This document shows positions 24,976 to 34,846 of a DNA stretch of 64,000 bases, one piece after another. Source of the stretch: Bordetella sp. FB-8 (GTDB taxonomy: Bacteria > Pseudomonadota > Gammaproteobacteria > Burkholderiales > Burkholderiaceae_B); assembly GCF_000382185.1 (NCBI RefSeq), contig NZ_KB907784.1, positions 2,682,633 to 2,746,632 of the forward strand, in the 5' to 3' direction. The position numbers and the translations under genes were made by a program. Under the pieces are notes generated by a model. The model made no database searches, had not been told where the DNA came from, and saw only the letters and a program-made list of their open reading frames with translations. Position 1 is the stretch's first letter, and every line of letters begins with the position of its first letter.

Positions 24976-25206
24976 TTTTTCAGAAAGCGTAGTCGACGCA
25001 TTTTTCTCATGCAAGCAATTTCGAGAGCACTTCGGGTAAGCCCGGGGCCGCCTTGCGCGGCATGAACCGAGTCCGAAAAACGCGAGCGCATTGCCGGTCA
25101 GTATGCAGGCTTTGACGCCGGCGTCCGCTTCATGCGAACGTCGGTCATCCAGGAATGGCTGGGTGAGTAGCGACCAGTGCGTGACCGCTCTGGCGATCAC
25201 CGCCAC
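24976..25206 (-). pseudogene. Possible C-terminal remnant of an amidohydrolase
   Basis: The 350-base space between the liv promoter and queH has no intact gene. Reading leftward, one frame gives H-E-A-D-A-G-V-K-A-C-I-L-T-G-N-A-L-A-F-F-G-L, which resembles the usual end of amidohydrolase-2 proteins (helix, then G-N-A-x-x-F-F-G-L). No start or upstream domain remains. The similarity is short and the call tentative. Confidence 0.3.
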
Positions 25207-25252
25207 AGCCCTCTGAATAGGTAAGCGCGCCCGGGGCTGTCCGGGCTGCCCG

Positions 25253-25927
25253 CTACAGCGTTTCCTCGTTGACGAGGTCTTGCCTGCCGTAGAACTTCAC
25301 GCCGATCTGGATGCGCTCGCGGCCCTGGTCGCGGCGGTGGCGGTTGCTGTCGCGCAGGCTGTAGACGCAGCCGCAGTATTCCTGCTGGTAGAAGTTCTCG
25401 CGCTTGCTGATTTCGATCATGCGCTGCGAACCGCCGCCCTTGCGCCAGTTGTAGGTCCAGTAGACCAGGTCGTCGTAGCGGGCAGCGGCGCGAACGCCTG
25501 CGCCGTTGATCTGGTTCATGTCCTTCCAGCGCGAAATGCCCAGCGAGCTGGTGATGGTGTCGTAGCCGTGCTCGTGCGCGTACAGGGCGGTGCGCTCGAA
25601 ACGCATGTCGAAGCACTGGGTGCAGCGCTCGCCGCGCTCGGGTTCGTGCTCCAGGCCCTTGATGCGGTCGAACCAGTTGTCCACGTCGTAGTCCGCGTCG
25701 ATGAACGGGATGCCGTGCTGCTCGGCGAAGCGGATGTTCTCGTTCTTGCGGATCTCGTACTCGCGCACGGGATGGATGTTGGGGTTATAGAAGAAAATGG
25801 CGTAATCAATGCCCGAGGCCGTCATGGCCTCCATGACCTCGCCCGAGCAGGGCGCGCAGCAGGAATGCAGCAGCACTTTCCTGCTGCCTTCGGGCAGATC
25901 GAGGGTGGGGCGGATGAATTCGGTCAT
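25253..25927 (-). CDS. queH: Epoxyqueuosine reductase QueH
   Basis: 224 residues of the former DUF208 family. The cysteine pattern is complete: H-S-C23-C24-A-P-C27 at the N-terminus, then C-T-Q-C in the middle and C-G-C near the C-terminus, the set that binds the [4Fe-4S] cluster and adjacent iron. QueH reduces epoxyqueuosine to queuosine in tRNA anticodons and replaces the unrelated QueG. Supporting motif: [10 protein letters not shown]. Length is normal. Confidence 0.93.
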   Translation of the reverse strand: MTEFIRPTLDLPEGSRKVLLHSCCAPCSGEVMEAMTASGIDYAIFFYNPNIHPVREYEIRKNENIRFAEQHGIPFIDADYDVDNWFDRIKGLEHEPERGERCTQCFDMRFERTALYAHEHGYDTITSSLGISRWKDMNQINGAGVRAAARYDDLVYWTYNWRKGGGSQRMIEISKRENFYQQEYCGCVYSLRDSNRHRRDQGRERIQIGVKFYGRQDLVNEETL

Positions 25928-25998
25928 GATGGAGGAAAGCGTAAAACGTCAGGGATATCAGTATTTTACGCGATCCCTTGGCCTCGATCCGAGGGCGT

Positions 25999-26277
25999 TT
26001 ACGCGCGGCTGGTCACTTCGATCAAGTGATAGCCGAACTGCGTGCGCACCGGGCCCTGCACTTCGTTGACCGGCGCGCTGAACACCACGCTGTCGAACTC
26101 GGGCACCATCTCGCCCGGGCCGAAGCTGCCCAGGTCGCCGCCTTGCTGGCCGGAAGGGCAACTGGAGTGCTGCTGGGCAAGTTCGGCGAAGCTGGCGCCT
26201 TTCTCGATGGCGGTTTTAAGTTCATTGGCCTGGGCTTCGGTCGAAACCAGGATATGGCGGGCGGTGGCCAGAGACAT
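25999..26277 (-). CDS. ppiC: Parvulin-type peptidyl-prolyl isomerase, cytoplasmic
   Basis: 92 residues, a single parvulin domain with no signal peptide. Family motifs A-R-H-I-L-V at the N-terminus, S-S-C-P-S-G-Q-Q-G-G-D-L-G-S-F-G in the middle and F-G-Y-H-L-I at the end are present. It isomerises prolyl bonds in the cytoplasm. It ends 71 bases before queH and follows glnE by 39 bases on the same strand. Confidence 0.93.
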   Translation of the reverse strand: MSLATARHILVSTEAQANELKTAIEKGASFAELAQQHSSCPSGQQGGDLGSFGPGEMVPEFDSVVFSAPVNEVQGPVRTQFGYHLIEVTSRA

Positions 26278-26316
26278 GTCGGACTCCTGAAAAGAAGGAA
26301 AAGGCGCCGCTTAAGG

Positions 26317-29085
26317 TCAGGCGAAAACGGCGTGCCACAGTGCTTTTACACCATTGCGCTCGGCAACCAGTTCATCCTTGGGCAGACGGGCGTCCTCGAT
26401 GCCCTGCAGCCGCAGCTTGTGCTGCGCGGCCCGCAGGGTGCGATAGGCATCGCCGGCCCGCAGGGCCAGGTCGGTGGGAATCAGGCCGGCCTCTCCTGCA
26501 ATGCGCAGCAGCGCGATATTGCCTAGATTTTCCAGCAGCGCCGGATACGCGGCCGCCTGGCTGAGCACCAGGTACTGCGTGACGAACTCCACGTCGACCA
26601 TGCCGCCGCGGTCGTGCTTGAGGTCGAACAGAGGGTCGGCATGGGCATGTCCTTGGCTCATGCGCCCGCGCATGGCCAGCACCTCCCCGCGCAGCGTGGC
26701 CGGGTCGCGCGGCAGCACCAGGATTTCGCGGCGGATGCGCTCGAAGCGTTGACCCACCGCGGGGTCGCCGGCCGCAAAGCGCGCCCGGGTCAGCGCCTGA
26801 TGCTCCCACATCCAGGCATGGTCGCGCTGATAGCGTTCGAAGCCCTCGATCGACACGGCCAGCAGGCCCGAGTCGCCGTCGGGCCGCAGGCGCAGGTCTA
26901 CTTCGTACATGCGGCCCGAGGAGGTCATGGTCGAGAGCCAGGAGTTCATGCGCTGGCCGAGCTTGGCGTAGACCTCGGTGGCATCCTTGCGCGGATCGTC
27001 GAAGACGAAGACCAGGTCCAGGTCGGATACGTAGCCCAGTTCCTTGCCGCCCAGCTTGCCGTAGGCGATAGCCGCGAAATGCGGCGCGGCGCCTTCCTCC
27101 TTGTTGACCAGGGGCCAGACCCGGCGCAGGGCTTCGTCCAGCAGCAGGTCGGCCAGTGCCGAAAGCTGGTCGGCCAACTGCTCGACGGTGATCGTGCCTT
27201 CCAGGTCCTGCGCCAGCAGCTGGAAGCTCACCTGACGCTGCACGTCGCGCATCAGGTTCATCTGCCGCTCGATGTCGGGCGTGCCGTCGGTGAGCATGCT
27301 GGCGTCCAGATCGGCGGTCAGTTGGCGGCCGATCTGCGTCCAGTCGGGCGGGGTGAGCAAGGTGGTCCAGTCGATCAGGCCGTCCAGCAGCAAGGGATGC
27401 TGGCGCAGGTATTGCGCGGCCCAGGGACTGGCGGCCGTGATGCGCGCCACGCGCGCCAGCGTCTTGGGGTATTCGGCCAGCAGCGCCAGATAGGCGCTGC
27501 GCTGGGCGATGGCCTCGATCAGGTCTATGAGGCCGACGGCGCTGGCGACGGGCGCGCGGGTCTGCGCGGCGGCGTACAGGGCTGCCGGCAGCAGGGTGTC
27601 GACGCGGCGCCGGCTGGTTTCGGGCAGGCTCTGTATGCGATGGCCTGCCAGCATGGCCTCGGTGCGGCGCAGGATCTCGTCGGCTTGGGCGCCGAACTGC
27701 AAGCGCACCAGATCGGCCAGACTCTGGTCGCTGGCGTCCGCGTGCGCGACTGGCCGGCCCGTGCTGGCTTGCACCTGGCCGTCCAGGTCGTCCATGCCCG
27801 CGGCATGGAAGGCGTCGCGAAAAGCTTCGGAAACCACGGCGCGATGCCCTGCCAGGGTGCTTTCGAAGACCTCGGGCGAGTAGCCCAGCGCCGCCGCCAG
27901 GCCGGCGCGCCGCTCGGGTTCGACGGGCAGCAGATGGGTCTGTTCGTCCTCGCGGTATTGCAGGGCATGCTCGGTGCGGCGCAGGAACCGGTAGGCCGCT
28001 TCCAGTTTTTCGGCCTTGTCGGCATCCAGCAGGCCCGCGTCGCGCTCGGCGTACAGGGCGGGGATCAGGCCGCGCTGCTGCAAGGTCGGCATGCGTCCGC
28101 CGCGGATCAGCTGCGACAGCTGCACCACGAACTCGATCTCGCGGATGCCGCCGTCGCCCAGTTTGATGTTGTTGGCGTTGTCCTGGCCGCTGCGCGCCAG
28201 CGCGCGGCGGTTCCAGTCCTGGCGGATGCGTTCGCGCAGCGTGCGCAGCGCCGCCAGTGCGTCGAAGTCGAAATATTTGCGATAGACGAAGGGTCTGCGC
28301 AGGTTCTCGAATTGCTGCGCCTGGGCTTCGGACTGGCTGTCGGCCCAGGCTTGAGCCGGCATCAGGCGCGCCTTGAGCCAGGCATAGCGCTCCCATTCGC
28401 GGCCCTGGTCGACCAGGTATTGCTCGAAGGCGTCCAGGCTCCAGGCCAAGGGGCCCGAGTCGCCGTCCGGCCGCAGGCGCAGGTCGGTGCGAAACACCTG
28501 GCCGTCGGCGTCGATCTCGGACAGCATGGGCATCATGCGGCGCGTCAGCCGGCCGTAGAACTCATGGTGGCTGATGGGACGCGGCCCGTCGGTCTCGCCT
28601 TCCTCGCCGTAGAGCATGACCAGATCGATATCGGAGGATACGTTCAGTTCCCCTCCGCCCAGCTTGCCCATGCCGACGATCAGCATTTCCTGGGGCCTGC
28701 CGGTGGCGGGGTCGCGCGCAGCGCCGTGCGTCCCGGACAGGTCGTGGGCGGCGCTGCGGTAAGCGGTGGCGACGGCCAGGTCGGCAAGGGCCGTCATCGC
28801 GCCGCCGACTTCTTCCAGGTCGGCCAGGCCGGCCAGGTCGCGCACCGCCAGCAGGCACAGAACGCGCTCGCGCAGCCGCCGCAGAACGCGCCGGCATCCC
28901 GCCTCGGGCAGGGGCTCCGCCGTTGGCCCGGCGAATTCGGCGAACCAGGCCGACAGGACATCGGCAGTGACGGGGTGCTGCGCCTGTCCGGCCAGCCATT
29001 CGGGCAACTCGGGGCGCGCCGTGATACGGCGGCGCAGGTAGCCGGACCAGGCCAGCGCAGATTCAAGCGGATCGTGGGTTGGCAT
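26317..29085 (-). CDS. glnE: Glutamine synthetase adenylyltransferase/deadenylase
   Basis: 922 residues from the ATG at 29085; an upstream in-frame ATG at 29154 lies in the yhdP promoter region. Two nucleotidyltransferase domains are visible: the N-terminal deadenylase with [10 protein letters not shown] and D-I-D-L-V (about 138-157) and the C-terminal adenylylase with Y-G-K-L-G-G-K-E-L and D-L-D-L-V-F (about 672-690). It tunes glutamine synthetase activity in answer to PII. Length fits the family. Confidence 0.96.
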   Translation of the reverse strand: MPTHDPLESALAWSGYLRRRITARPELPEWLAGQAQHPVTADVLSAWFAEFAGPTAEPLPEAGCRRVLRRLRERVLCLLAVRDLAGLADLEEVGGAMTALADLAVATAYRSAAHDLSGTHGAARDPATGRPQEMLIVGMGKLGGGELNVSSDIDLVMLYGEEGETDGPRPISHHEFYGRLTRRMMPMLSEIDADGQVFRTDLRLRPDGDSGPLAWSLDAFEQYLVDQGREWERYAWLKARLMPAQAWADSQSEAQAQQFENLRRPFVYRKYFDFDALAALRTLRERIRQDWNRRALARSGQDNANNIKLGDGGIREIEFVVQLSQLIRGGRMPTLQQRGLIPALYAERDAGLLDADKAEKLEAAYRFLRRTEHALQYREDEQTHLLPVEPERRAGLAAALGYSPEVFESTLAGHRAVVSEAFRDAFHAAGMDDLDGQVQASTGRPVAHADASDQSLADLVRLQFGAQADEILRRTEAMLAGHRIQSLPETSRRRVDTLLPAALYAAAQTRAPVASAVGLIDLIEAIAQRSAYLALLAEYPKTLARVARITAASPWAAQYLRQHPLLLDGLIDWTTLLTPPDWTQIGRQLTADLDASMLTDGTPDIERQMNLMRDVQRQVSFQLLAQDLEGTITVEQLADQLSALADLLLDEALRRVWPLVNKEEGAAPHFAAIAYGKLGGKELGYVSDLDLVFVFDDPRKDATEVYAKLGQRMNSWLSTMTSSGRMYEVDLRLRPDGDSGLLAVSIEGFERYQRDHAWMWEHQALTRARFAAGDPAVGQRFERIRREILVLPRDPATLRGEVLAMRGRMSQGHAHADPLFDLKHDRGGMVDVEFVTQYLVLSQAAAYPALLENLGNIALLRIAGEAGLIPTDLALRAGDAYRTLRAAQHKLRLQGIEDARLPKDELVAERNGVKALWHAVFA

Positions 29086-29182
29086 GCTTGTTTCGTTTAA
29101 AAGCGGATGCAAAGACGGGGTTACCCGTTTCCTGATAAGGTCACGATACTTCATCTAACTCCGCTTTTGCCCGCGCCTACTC

Positions 29183-32100
29183 GTGATTCCGACCACCCAA
29201 GTCCTGCGGTTCCTGTTTTGGGGCGTTCTGGCGGTTGTCGCGATTTTCCTGATGACCTGCCTCGGACTGCGCTATCTGGTGCTGCCCAAGATCGATCAGT
29301 GGCGCCCGCAGATCGAGCACTACGCTTCGCGGGCTGTAGGTGCTCCGGTGCACATTGGCGCCATCGCGGCCGATTGGAGTGGGCTGGATCCGCGGCTGCA
29401 CTTGTCGGCAGTCCAGTTCTACGGCGGGCCGGACAAGTCCCAGCCCACCGTCAGCCTGCCTTCTGTCGACGCCGTCGTGGGCTGGCGCAGCGTGTTTCGC
29501 CTGGCGCCGCGTCTGCTGTCGCTGAGCATCAAGGGGGCCGACCTGACCGTGCGGCGTGACGCCGCCGGCCTTTTGTGGGTGGCCGGCATGTCTTTCGATC
29601 CGGCCGATGCGTCGTCCGAGGTCGATTCGCCCTTGCTGGTCTGGCTGTCCCAGCAGCGCCAACTGGCGCTGACCGACACCACCGTGCACTGGCTCGACGA
29701 AAAGCGTCAGGCGCCGGAGCTGGTGTTCAGGCACATCGATGCGCTGTTGCGCAACGGCTTGCTGTCGCACCGTTTCGCTTTGCACTTGACGCCGCCGCAA
29801 GCCCTGTCGGCCGGCATAACCGTGCGCGGAGAGCTCAAGCGGCGCTTTTTCACGCTGCATCGCTCCGGGCCGTCGAGCTGGAACGGCGATTTCTACCTGC
29901 AGATCGACGATACCGAACCCGCCTCATGGTCGCCGTGGGTGGCCGTGCCGCCGGTAAAGGGCCGGTTCGCCGCGCGCGCCTGGGTCAAGCTGACGCATGG
30001 CCAGATCGGCGAGGTGACCCTGGATGCGGTGGCACGTGGGCTAGATACCGCCTTGCCCGGCCAGGCGGGCAGCCTGGCGGCGCGGCAGGTGCGTCTGCAC
30101 CTGGACGGCATGCCGGGAAACCTGGGCTTGGTGCCGCGAGACGCTTTGCCTGTGCCGCTGGCGCACGGCAGGGCCGGGCAAGGCGTGCTGCTGCAGATCC
30201 AGGCGCAGGGCGTGCAGGCCCGCCTGCCGCGGGTGTTCGACACCCCCAGCCTGAAGGCCGATACTCTGAACGTCGATGCCAGCCTGGTACACCCATCCGG
30301 GAAGCCCTTGACGCTCGAGTTGCGGCAATTGCAGCTTAAAAACGACGATATCGACCTGTCCGCGCAGGGCCGCTGGCGCAATGACGGCGGCGCCGGTACC
30401 GCCGACCTGCAGGGCCGGATCGTGCGTGCGTCCGTCTCGGCCATAGCCAGCTATCTGCCTCAGGCCGTCAACCCGGATGTGCGACGCTGGATGCGCGACG
30501 GTTTGCTGGCGGGCCAAGTGAGCGATGCCGCGGTCAAGCTCAAGGGACGGCTGGACGAATTCCCGTTTACCGGGGCGGGCAGTGCCGGCACATTCCGCGT
30601 CGCGGGCCGCTTTCAGGGAGCTCGGCTCGATTACGCGCCCGCGCACGGCGATCGTAAAGGCTGGCCCCTGCTTGCGGACATGTCGGGCACCTTTGAGGTG
30701 GACAAGTCCAGCCTGACGCTCGACAGCGCCGGCGGCTCGGTGCAAACCGGCCCTGACCAGTCGGTGGCCTTGCAGCACTTGCATGCCACCATTGCCAACA
30801 TGGAGCACGACGCGCAGCTGGAAGTCTCGGGCACGAGCGCAGCGCCCGTGCCAGCCTACCTGGCCGTCGCCGCCAACTCCCCTCTGGGCAAGCTGCTCGA
30901 CGGTATGCTGGATCATGCCCAAGGCTCGGGCGACTGGCAGGTTTCCTTGAACCTGTACGTACCGCTCCTGCATACCCAGGATACGCGGGTGGACGGCCAT
31001 ATCCTGTTCCAGGGAAATACCTTGCGGTTCATGCCGCAGCTGCCCGCACTAGGCGATCTGCAGGGCGATCTGGCGTTCTCCGACCAGGGCATGCAGACCA
31101 AGTCGCTGCGTGGCACCTTCCTGGGCGGACCGATGCAGGTGTCGGGCAAGCTGGGACACGGGGACTCCCTGGCCTTCTCCGGCACTCTGGCCGCCGCCGC
31201 TCTGGACGAACTGGGCAAGCTGCCGGCCTGGAAACGCTTATCGGGCAGGACAGCCTATCAGGGCCGCCTGTCCTATGCCAAGGGCGGCGAAGTGGACGCG
31301 ACGGTGCGCAGCGACCTGGCCGGCCTGGCCATCGACCTACCTGCCCCCCTGGGCAAGGCGGCATCCGGCAGTCTGCCCTTGAGCCTGAAATGGGGCCCCG
31401 CCGCCGATGGCGGCCGCGCCGGCCGGCGCTGGCTTTCGGGCGAGGTGGGCCGCGACATCAACCTGCTGCTCGAGTACGACCCGTCGGATCGCCGCGCCGC
31501 CTATTTCGCGCGCGGCGCGATCGGATTTGGGCGGGCGGCGTCCTTGCCTGCCCGCGGCCTAAGCTTGTCGGGCAAGCTCGATACGCTGGATGTCGACGCG
31601 TGGAACGACACCCTGAAAAGTTTTGCGCCCCCAAGCGAGGCCAAGGGCAAGGCGCGCTCGCGCCCGGAACCCCCGATTCTGCCGGAACTGTCATCGGTCA
31701 GCCTGTCGGCCCGGCACTTGGTCGCGGCAGGCCAGGATTTTGACGACCTGACGCTCGATGCCCAGCAGCCGGCACCCCGGCAATGGCGGGTATCGATCGA
31801 CTCCAGGCAGAGCGCCGGCACGCTGGAATGGGCCCAGGCTTCGGACACGACGGCGGGCAAGATCACGGCGCGTTTCACCCGTCTGTCGCTGGGCAAGGCG
31901 GGCGAGACTGACAATAGCGGCCAGGGCGAGCGCTCCGGCAAGGACAGGCGCGGCGACCTGTCTGACTTTCCGGGGATTGATCTGCAAGCCAAGCAGTTCG
32001 TGTTCTACGGACACGACCTAGGCAGCTTGAGCGTGTCGGGCACCAATCTCGAACGCGGCAACCTGTGGCGGCTCGACAAGCTGGATATTGCCAACGATCT

Positions 32101-32815
32101 GGCCACGCTCAATGCCACCGGCACGCTGCGCATGAGCGGCCCGGATCGGGGCCTGACCGCCAATGCCGACATCAATTTCAAGGACCTGGGTGCCATGTTG
32201 GATCGGCTGGACCTGCACCCGATCGGCGGCGGCCATGGCACGCTCCAGGGCAAGTTCTTCTGGCGCGACCTGCCCTGGCGCCACGACATGTCCGACGTCG
32301 ATGGCAGCTTTCACGTCAATTTCGAAAAAGGCCGCTTCATCAACGTCAGCTCGCACGCCGCGCGCCTGCTGGAGCTGCTGTCGCTGCAATCGATTCAGCG
32401 TCTGGCCACGCTCAACACCAACCCGGTCAACCTGCTGCGCCAGGGCTTTCCCTTCGACACGATCACAGGCGACATGCGTCTGTCCAAGGGGGTGATGAAC
32501 CTGGAGACCTACAAGATCAACGGCCCGTCCGCCGCCGTCGCGTTGGAAGGCAAGACCGACATCGTCAACGAGACCTGGGATCTGCACGCCATCGTCGTGC
32601 CCAACCTGGATGCCAGCGGCGCGGCCATCGCGGCGACCCTGGTCAATCCGGTGATCGGCATCGGTGCGTTCATCACGCAGTGGCTGCTCAATAAGCCGCT
32701 GGCACGCGCCCTGGCTTCGGAGTATCACGTCACCGGCAGCTGGGATGCCCCCAAGATCGACGCCGTGGAAACGAAAGCGCCGCTCGCGGAGACCGCGTCG
32801 CAAATCGGTCACTGA
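29183..32815 (+). CDS. yhdP: YhdP family AsmA-like protein
   Basis: 1210 residues from a GTG at 29183, the only sensible start before the membrane anchor (F-L-F-W-G-V-L-A-V-V-A-I-F-L, about residues 10-24). The remainder is a long beta-rich periplasmic repeat region (DUF3971/AsmA-type, with W-R-P-Q-I-E-H-Y-A and G-A-P-V-H-I-G near the N-terminus). YhdP in enterobacteria bridges the periplasm and moves phospholipids to the outer membrane. It is divergent from glnE and convergent with rho across a strong terminator. Confidence 0.88.
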   Translation: MIPTTQVLRFLFWGVLAVVAIFLMTCLGLRYLVLPKIDQWRPQIEHYASRAVGAPVHIGAIAADWSGLDPRLHLSAVQFYGGPDKSQPTVSLPSVDAVVGWRSVFRLAPRLLSLSIKGADLTVRRDAAGLLWVAGMSFDPADASSEVDSPLLVWLSQQRQLALTDTTVHWLDEKRQAPELVFRHIDALLRNGLLSHRFALHLTPPQALSAGITVRGELKRRFFTLHRSGPSSWNGDFYLQIDDTEPASWSPWVAVPPVKGRFAARAWVKLTHGQIGEVTLDAVARGLDTALPGQAGSLAARQVRLHLDGMPGNLGLVPRDALPVPLAHGRAGQGVLLQIQAQGVQARLPRVFDTPSLKADTLNVDASLVHPSGKPLTLELRQLQLKNDDIDLSAQGRWRNDGGAGTADLQGRIVRASVSAIASYLPQAVNPDVRRWMRDGLLAGQVSDAAVKLKGRLDEFPFTGAGSAGTFRVAGRFQGARLDYAPAHGDRKGWPLLADMSGTFEVDKSSLTLDSAGGSVQTGPDQSVALQHLHATIANMEHDAQLEVSGTSAAPVPAYLAVAANSPLGKLLDGMLDHAQGSGDWQVSLNLYVPLLHTQDTRVDGHILFQGNTLRFMPQLPALGDLQGDLAFSDQGMQTKSLRGTFLGGPMQVSGKLGHGDSLAFSGTLAAAALDELGKLPAWKRLSGRTAYQGRLSYAKGGEVDATVRSDLAGLAIDLPAPLGKAASGSLPLSLKWGPAADGGRAGRRWLSGEVGRDINLLLEYDPSDRRAAYFARGAIGFGRAASLPARGLSLSGKLDTLDVDAWNDTLKSFAPPSEAKGKARSRPEPPILPELSSVSLSARHLVAAGQDFDDLTLDAQQPAPRQWRVSIDSRQSAGTLEWAQASDTTAGKITARFTRLSLGKAGETDNSGQGERSGKDRRGDLSDFPGIDLQAKQFVFYGHDLGSLSVSGTNLERGNLWRLDKLDIANDLATLNATGTLRMSGPDRGLTANADINFKDLGAMLDRLDLHPIGGGHGTLQGKFFWRDLPWRHDMSDVDGSFHVNFEKGRFINVSSHAARLLELLSLQSIQRLATLNTNPVNLLRQGFPFDTITGDMRLSKGVMNLETYKINGPSAAVALEGKTDIVNETWDLHAIVVPNLDASGAAIAATLVNPVIGIGAFITQWLLNKPLARALASEYHVTGSWDAPKIDAVETKAPLAETASQIGH

Positions 32816-32856
32816 CCGCCCGGGCGTCGATGCCGCGGCCGGGGCAATTGCGCGCG

Positions 32857-32892
32857 CATGAAAAAACCGCCTCGCGAGGCGGTTTTTTCATG
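32857..32892. terminator. Bidirectional intrinsic terminator yhdP / rho
   Basis: A perfect 36-base palindrome: CATG, A6, then ACCGCCTCG / CGAGGCGGT folding on itself, T6, CATG. The GC stem flanked by A6 and T6 gives an intrinsic terminator in both directions between the convergent yhdP and rho genes. Confidence 0.93.
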
Positions 32893-32906
32893 CGGTGCGG
32901 GTTCGC

Positions 32907-34163
32907 TCAGCGCTTCATCATGTCGAAGAATTCGGCGTTGGTCTTGGTCGCCTTCATCTTGTCGAGGATGAATTCCATGGACTGGATCTCGTCCATGTCG
33001 TGGATGAACTTGCGCAGCACCCACACCTTCTGCAGCAGTTCGGGCTTGATCAGCAGCTCTTCGCGGCGCGTGCCCGACTTGTTCAGGTTGATGGCCGGGT
33101 AGACGCGCTTTTCGGCCAGGCGGCGCTCCAGGTGCACTTCCGAGTTGCCGGTGCCCTTGAATTCTTCGTAGATCACTTCGTCCATGCGGCTGCCGGTCTC
33201 GACCAGCGCCGTGCCCAGGATCGTGAGCGAACCGCCTTCTTCCAGGTTGCGCGCCGCGCCGAAAAAGCGCTTGGGGCGCTGCAGGGCGTTGGCGTCCACG
33301 CCGCCGGTCAGCACTTTGCCCGAGGCCGGCACCACCGTGTTGTAGGCGCGCGCCAGGCGGGTGATGGAGTCCAGCAGGATGACCACATCCTTCTTCATCT
33401 CGACCAGGCGTTTGGCTTTCTCGATGACCATCTCGGCCACCTGCACGTGGCGCGTGGCGGGCTCGTCGAAGGTCGAGGCCACCACTTCGCCGCGCACGGT
33501 GCGCTGCATTTCGGTGACTTCCTCGGGGCGCTCGTCTACCAGCAGGACGATCATCACCGCTTCAGGGTAGTTGGTGGTGATGGCGTGCGCAATGTGCTGC
33601 ATCATCACCGTCTTGCCGGACTTGGGGGGGGACACGATCAGGCCGCGCTGGCCGTGGCCGAGCGGGGCGAAGATGTCCATGATGCGGCCGGTGAGGTTTT
33701 CCTCGCTCTTGATGTCGCGCTCCAGGCGCATCACGCGGTCAGGGTGCAGCGGCGTCAGGTTCTCGAACATGATGCGGTGCTTGGCCGCCTCGGGCAGCAC
33801 GCCGTTGATCTTGTCGACTTTGACCAGGGCGAAGTAGCGTTCGCCGTCCTTGGGTACGCGCACTTCGCCTTCGATCGAATCGCCGGTATGCAGGTTGAAG
33901 CGGCGGATCTGGGAGGGCGAGATGTAGATGTCGTCGGTGCTGGCCAGGTACGAGGTGTCGGGTGAGCGCAGGAAGCCGAAGCCGTCGGGCAGCACTTCGA
34001 GCACGCCGTCGCCGAAGATCTGCTCGCCTTGCTTGGCGCGCCGCTTCATGATGGCGAACATCAGTTCCTGCTTGCGCAGGCGGTTGGCGTTTTCGATTTC
34101 CAGGCCTGCGGCCATTTCCAGGAGCTGCGAGACGTGCTGCGCCTTTAGTTCGTTCAGATGCAT
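32907..34163 (-). CDS. rho: Transcription termination factor Rho
   Basis: 418 residues, hexameric RNA-dependent ATPase. N-terminal H-L-N-E-L-K helix domain, cold-shock RNA-binding domain with [16 protein letters not shown], Walker A S-P-P-K-S-G-K-T and Walker B V-V-I-L-L-D-S are in order, and the R-loop region G-V-D-A-N-A-L is present. Length matches the beta-proteobacterial protein. It is downstream of trxA on the same strand with a 200-base leader, as in many proteobacteria. Confidence 0.98.
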   Translation of the reverse strand: MHLNELKAQHVSQLLEMAAGLEIENANRLRKQELMFAIMKRRAKQGEQIFGDGVLEVLPDGFGFLRSPDTSYLASTDDIYISPSQIRRFNLHTGDSIEGEVRVPKDGERYFALVKVDKINGVLPEAAKHRIMFENLTPLHPDRVMRLERDIKSEENLTGRIMDIFAPLGHGQRGLIVSPPKSGKTVMMQHIAHAITTNYPEAVMIVLLVDERPEEVTEMQRTVRGEVVASTFDEPATRHVQVAEMVIEKAKRLVEMKKDVVILLDSITRLARAYNTVVPASGKVLTGGVDANALQRPKRFFGAARNLEEGGSLTILGTALVETGSRMDEVIYEEFKGTGNSEVHLERRLAEKRVYPAINLNKSGTRREELLIKPELLQKVWVLRKFIHDMDEIQSMEFILDKMKATKTNAEFFDMMKR

Positions 34164-34364
34164 TGCGATGGGGGGATGATCAGGAGATAGGTTGGCAGGC
34201 TGCGGACGCGCCTGCGCGGTGCTTGTCTTGCTTCGTTTGTTTTGGGATTCGCAGGCCGGGCCGCGCTAATCGCCAAGGCCCAGACCGGACATGTGCCGGC
34301 GAGGCCGCAAGGCCTCACTACCCAGGCAAGTGTACTCCCGGGGCCGGCCCACGGTGATGCTATT
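34164..34364 (-). promoter_or_regulatory. trxA-rho spacer / rho leader
   Basis: About 200 bases without a gene. It contains a perfect GAGGCC / GGCCTC stem (34301-34316) with a 4-base loop but no T-tract. The leader position before rho is where autoregulation by Rho-dependent attenuation is known in other bacteria; the sequence shows no decisive signal here. Confidence 0.3.
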
Positions 34365-34691
34365 TTACAACGCGCCGTTCAGGAAGGCGGTGAGCTGCGA
34401 TTTGGACAGGGCGCCCACCTTGGTGGCGGCGGCCTGGCCGTTCTTGAACAGCATCAGGGTGGGAATGCCGCGGATGCCGTACTTGGCGGCCGTGTCGGGG
34501 TTGGCATCGACATCGACCTTGGCCACGGTGAGACGGCCAGCATATTCGCCGGCAACCTCTTCGAGGATGGGGGCGATCATTTTGCAGGGGCCGCACCAGG
34601 TGGCCCAGTAATCGACCAGCACGGGCTGGGCGGATTGGAGCACGTCGGTGTCGAAGCTGGCGTCGCTGACGTGTTTGATTTGGTCGCTCAT
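34365..34691 (-). CDS. trxA: Thioredoxin
   Basis: 108 residues from the ATG at 34691; a longer open frame upstream is not needed. Active site W-C33-G-P-C36-K, then K-V-D-V-D and the cis-Pro loop G-I-P-T-L are canonical. Cytoplasmic disulfide reductant. The trxA-rho order is conserved in many proteobacteria. Confidence 0.97.
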   Translation of the reverse strand: MSDQIKHVSDASFDTDVLQSAQPVLVDYWATWCGPCKMIAPILEEVAGEYAGRLTVAKVDVDANPDTAAKYGIRGIPTLMLFKNGQAAATKVGALSKSQLTAFLNGAL

Positions 34692-34846
34692 GGCAGTTCT
34701 CGGCAAAGCGGTTTTGAGAGGGAGAATTACGACTTCTCCCAAGCATAGCACCGTCCATAACCCCATGGCAGGGTTGCCCCTTGCCGGAGCACGGCATTTC
34801 CATGTTCTCGTAAAATGGCTGCTTTTCCACGGAATCTGAGGGCAAC

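Noticed and set aside
26614..29100. An 828-codon open frame antisense to glnE
   Set aside because: Shadow of a GC-rich gene; glnE has both nucleotidyltransferase domains on the minus strand.
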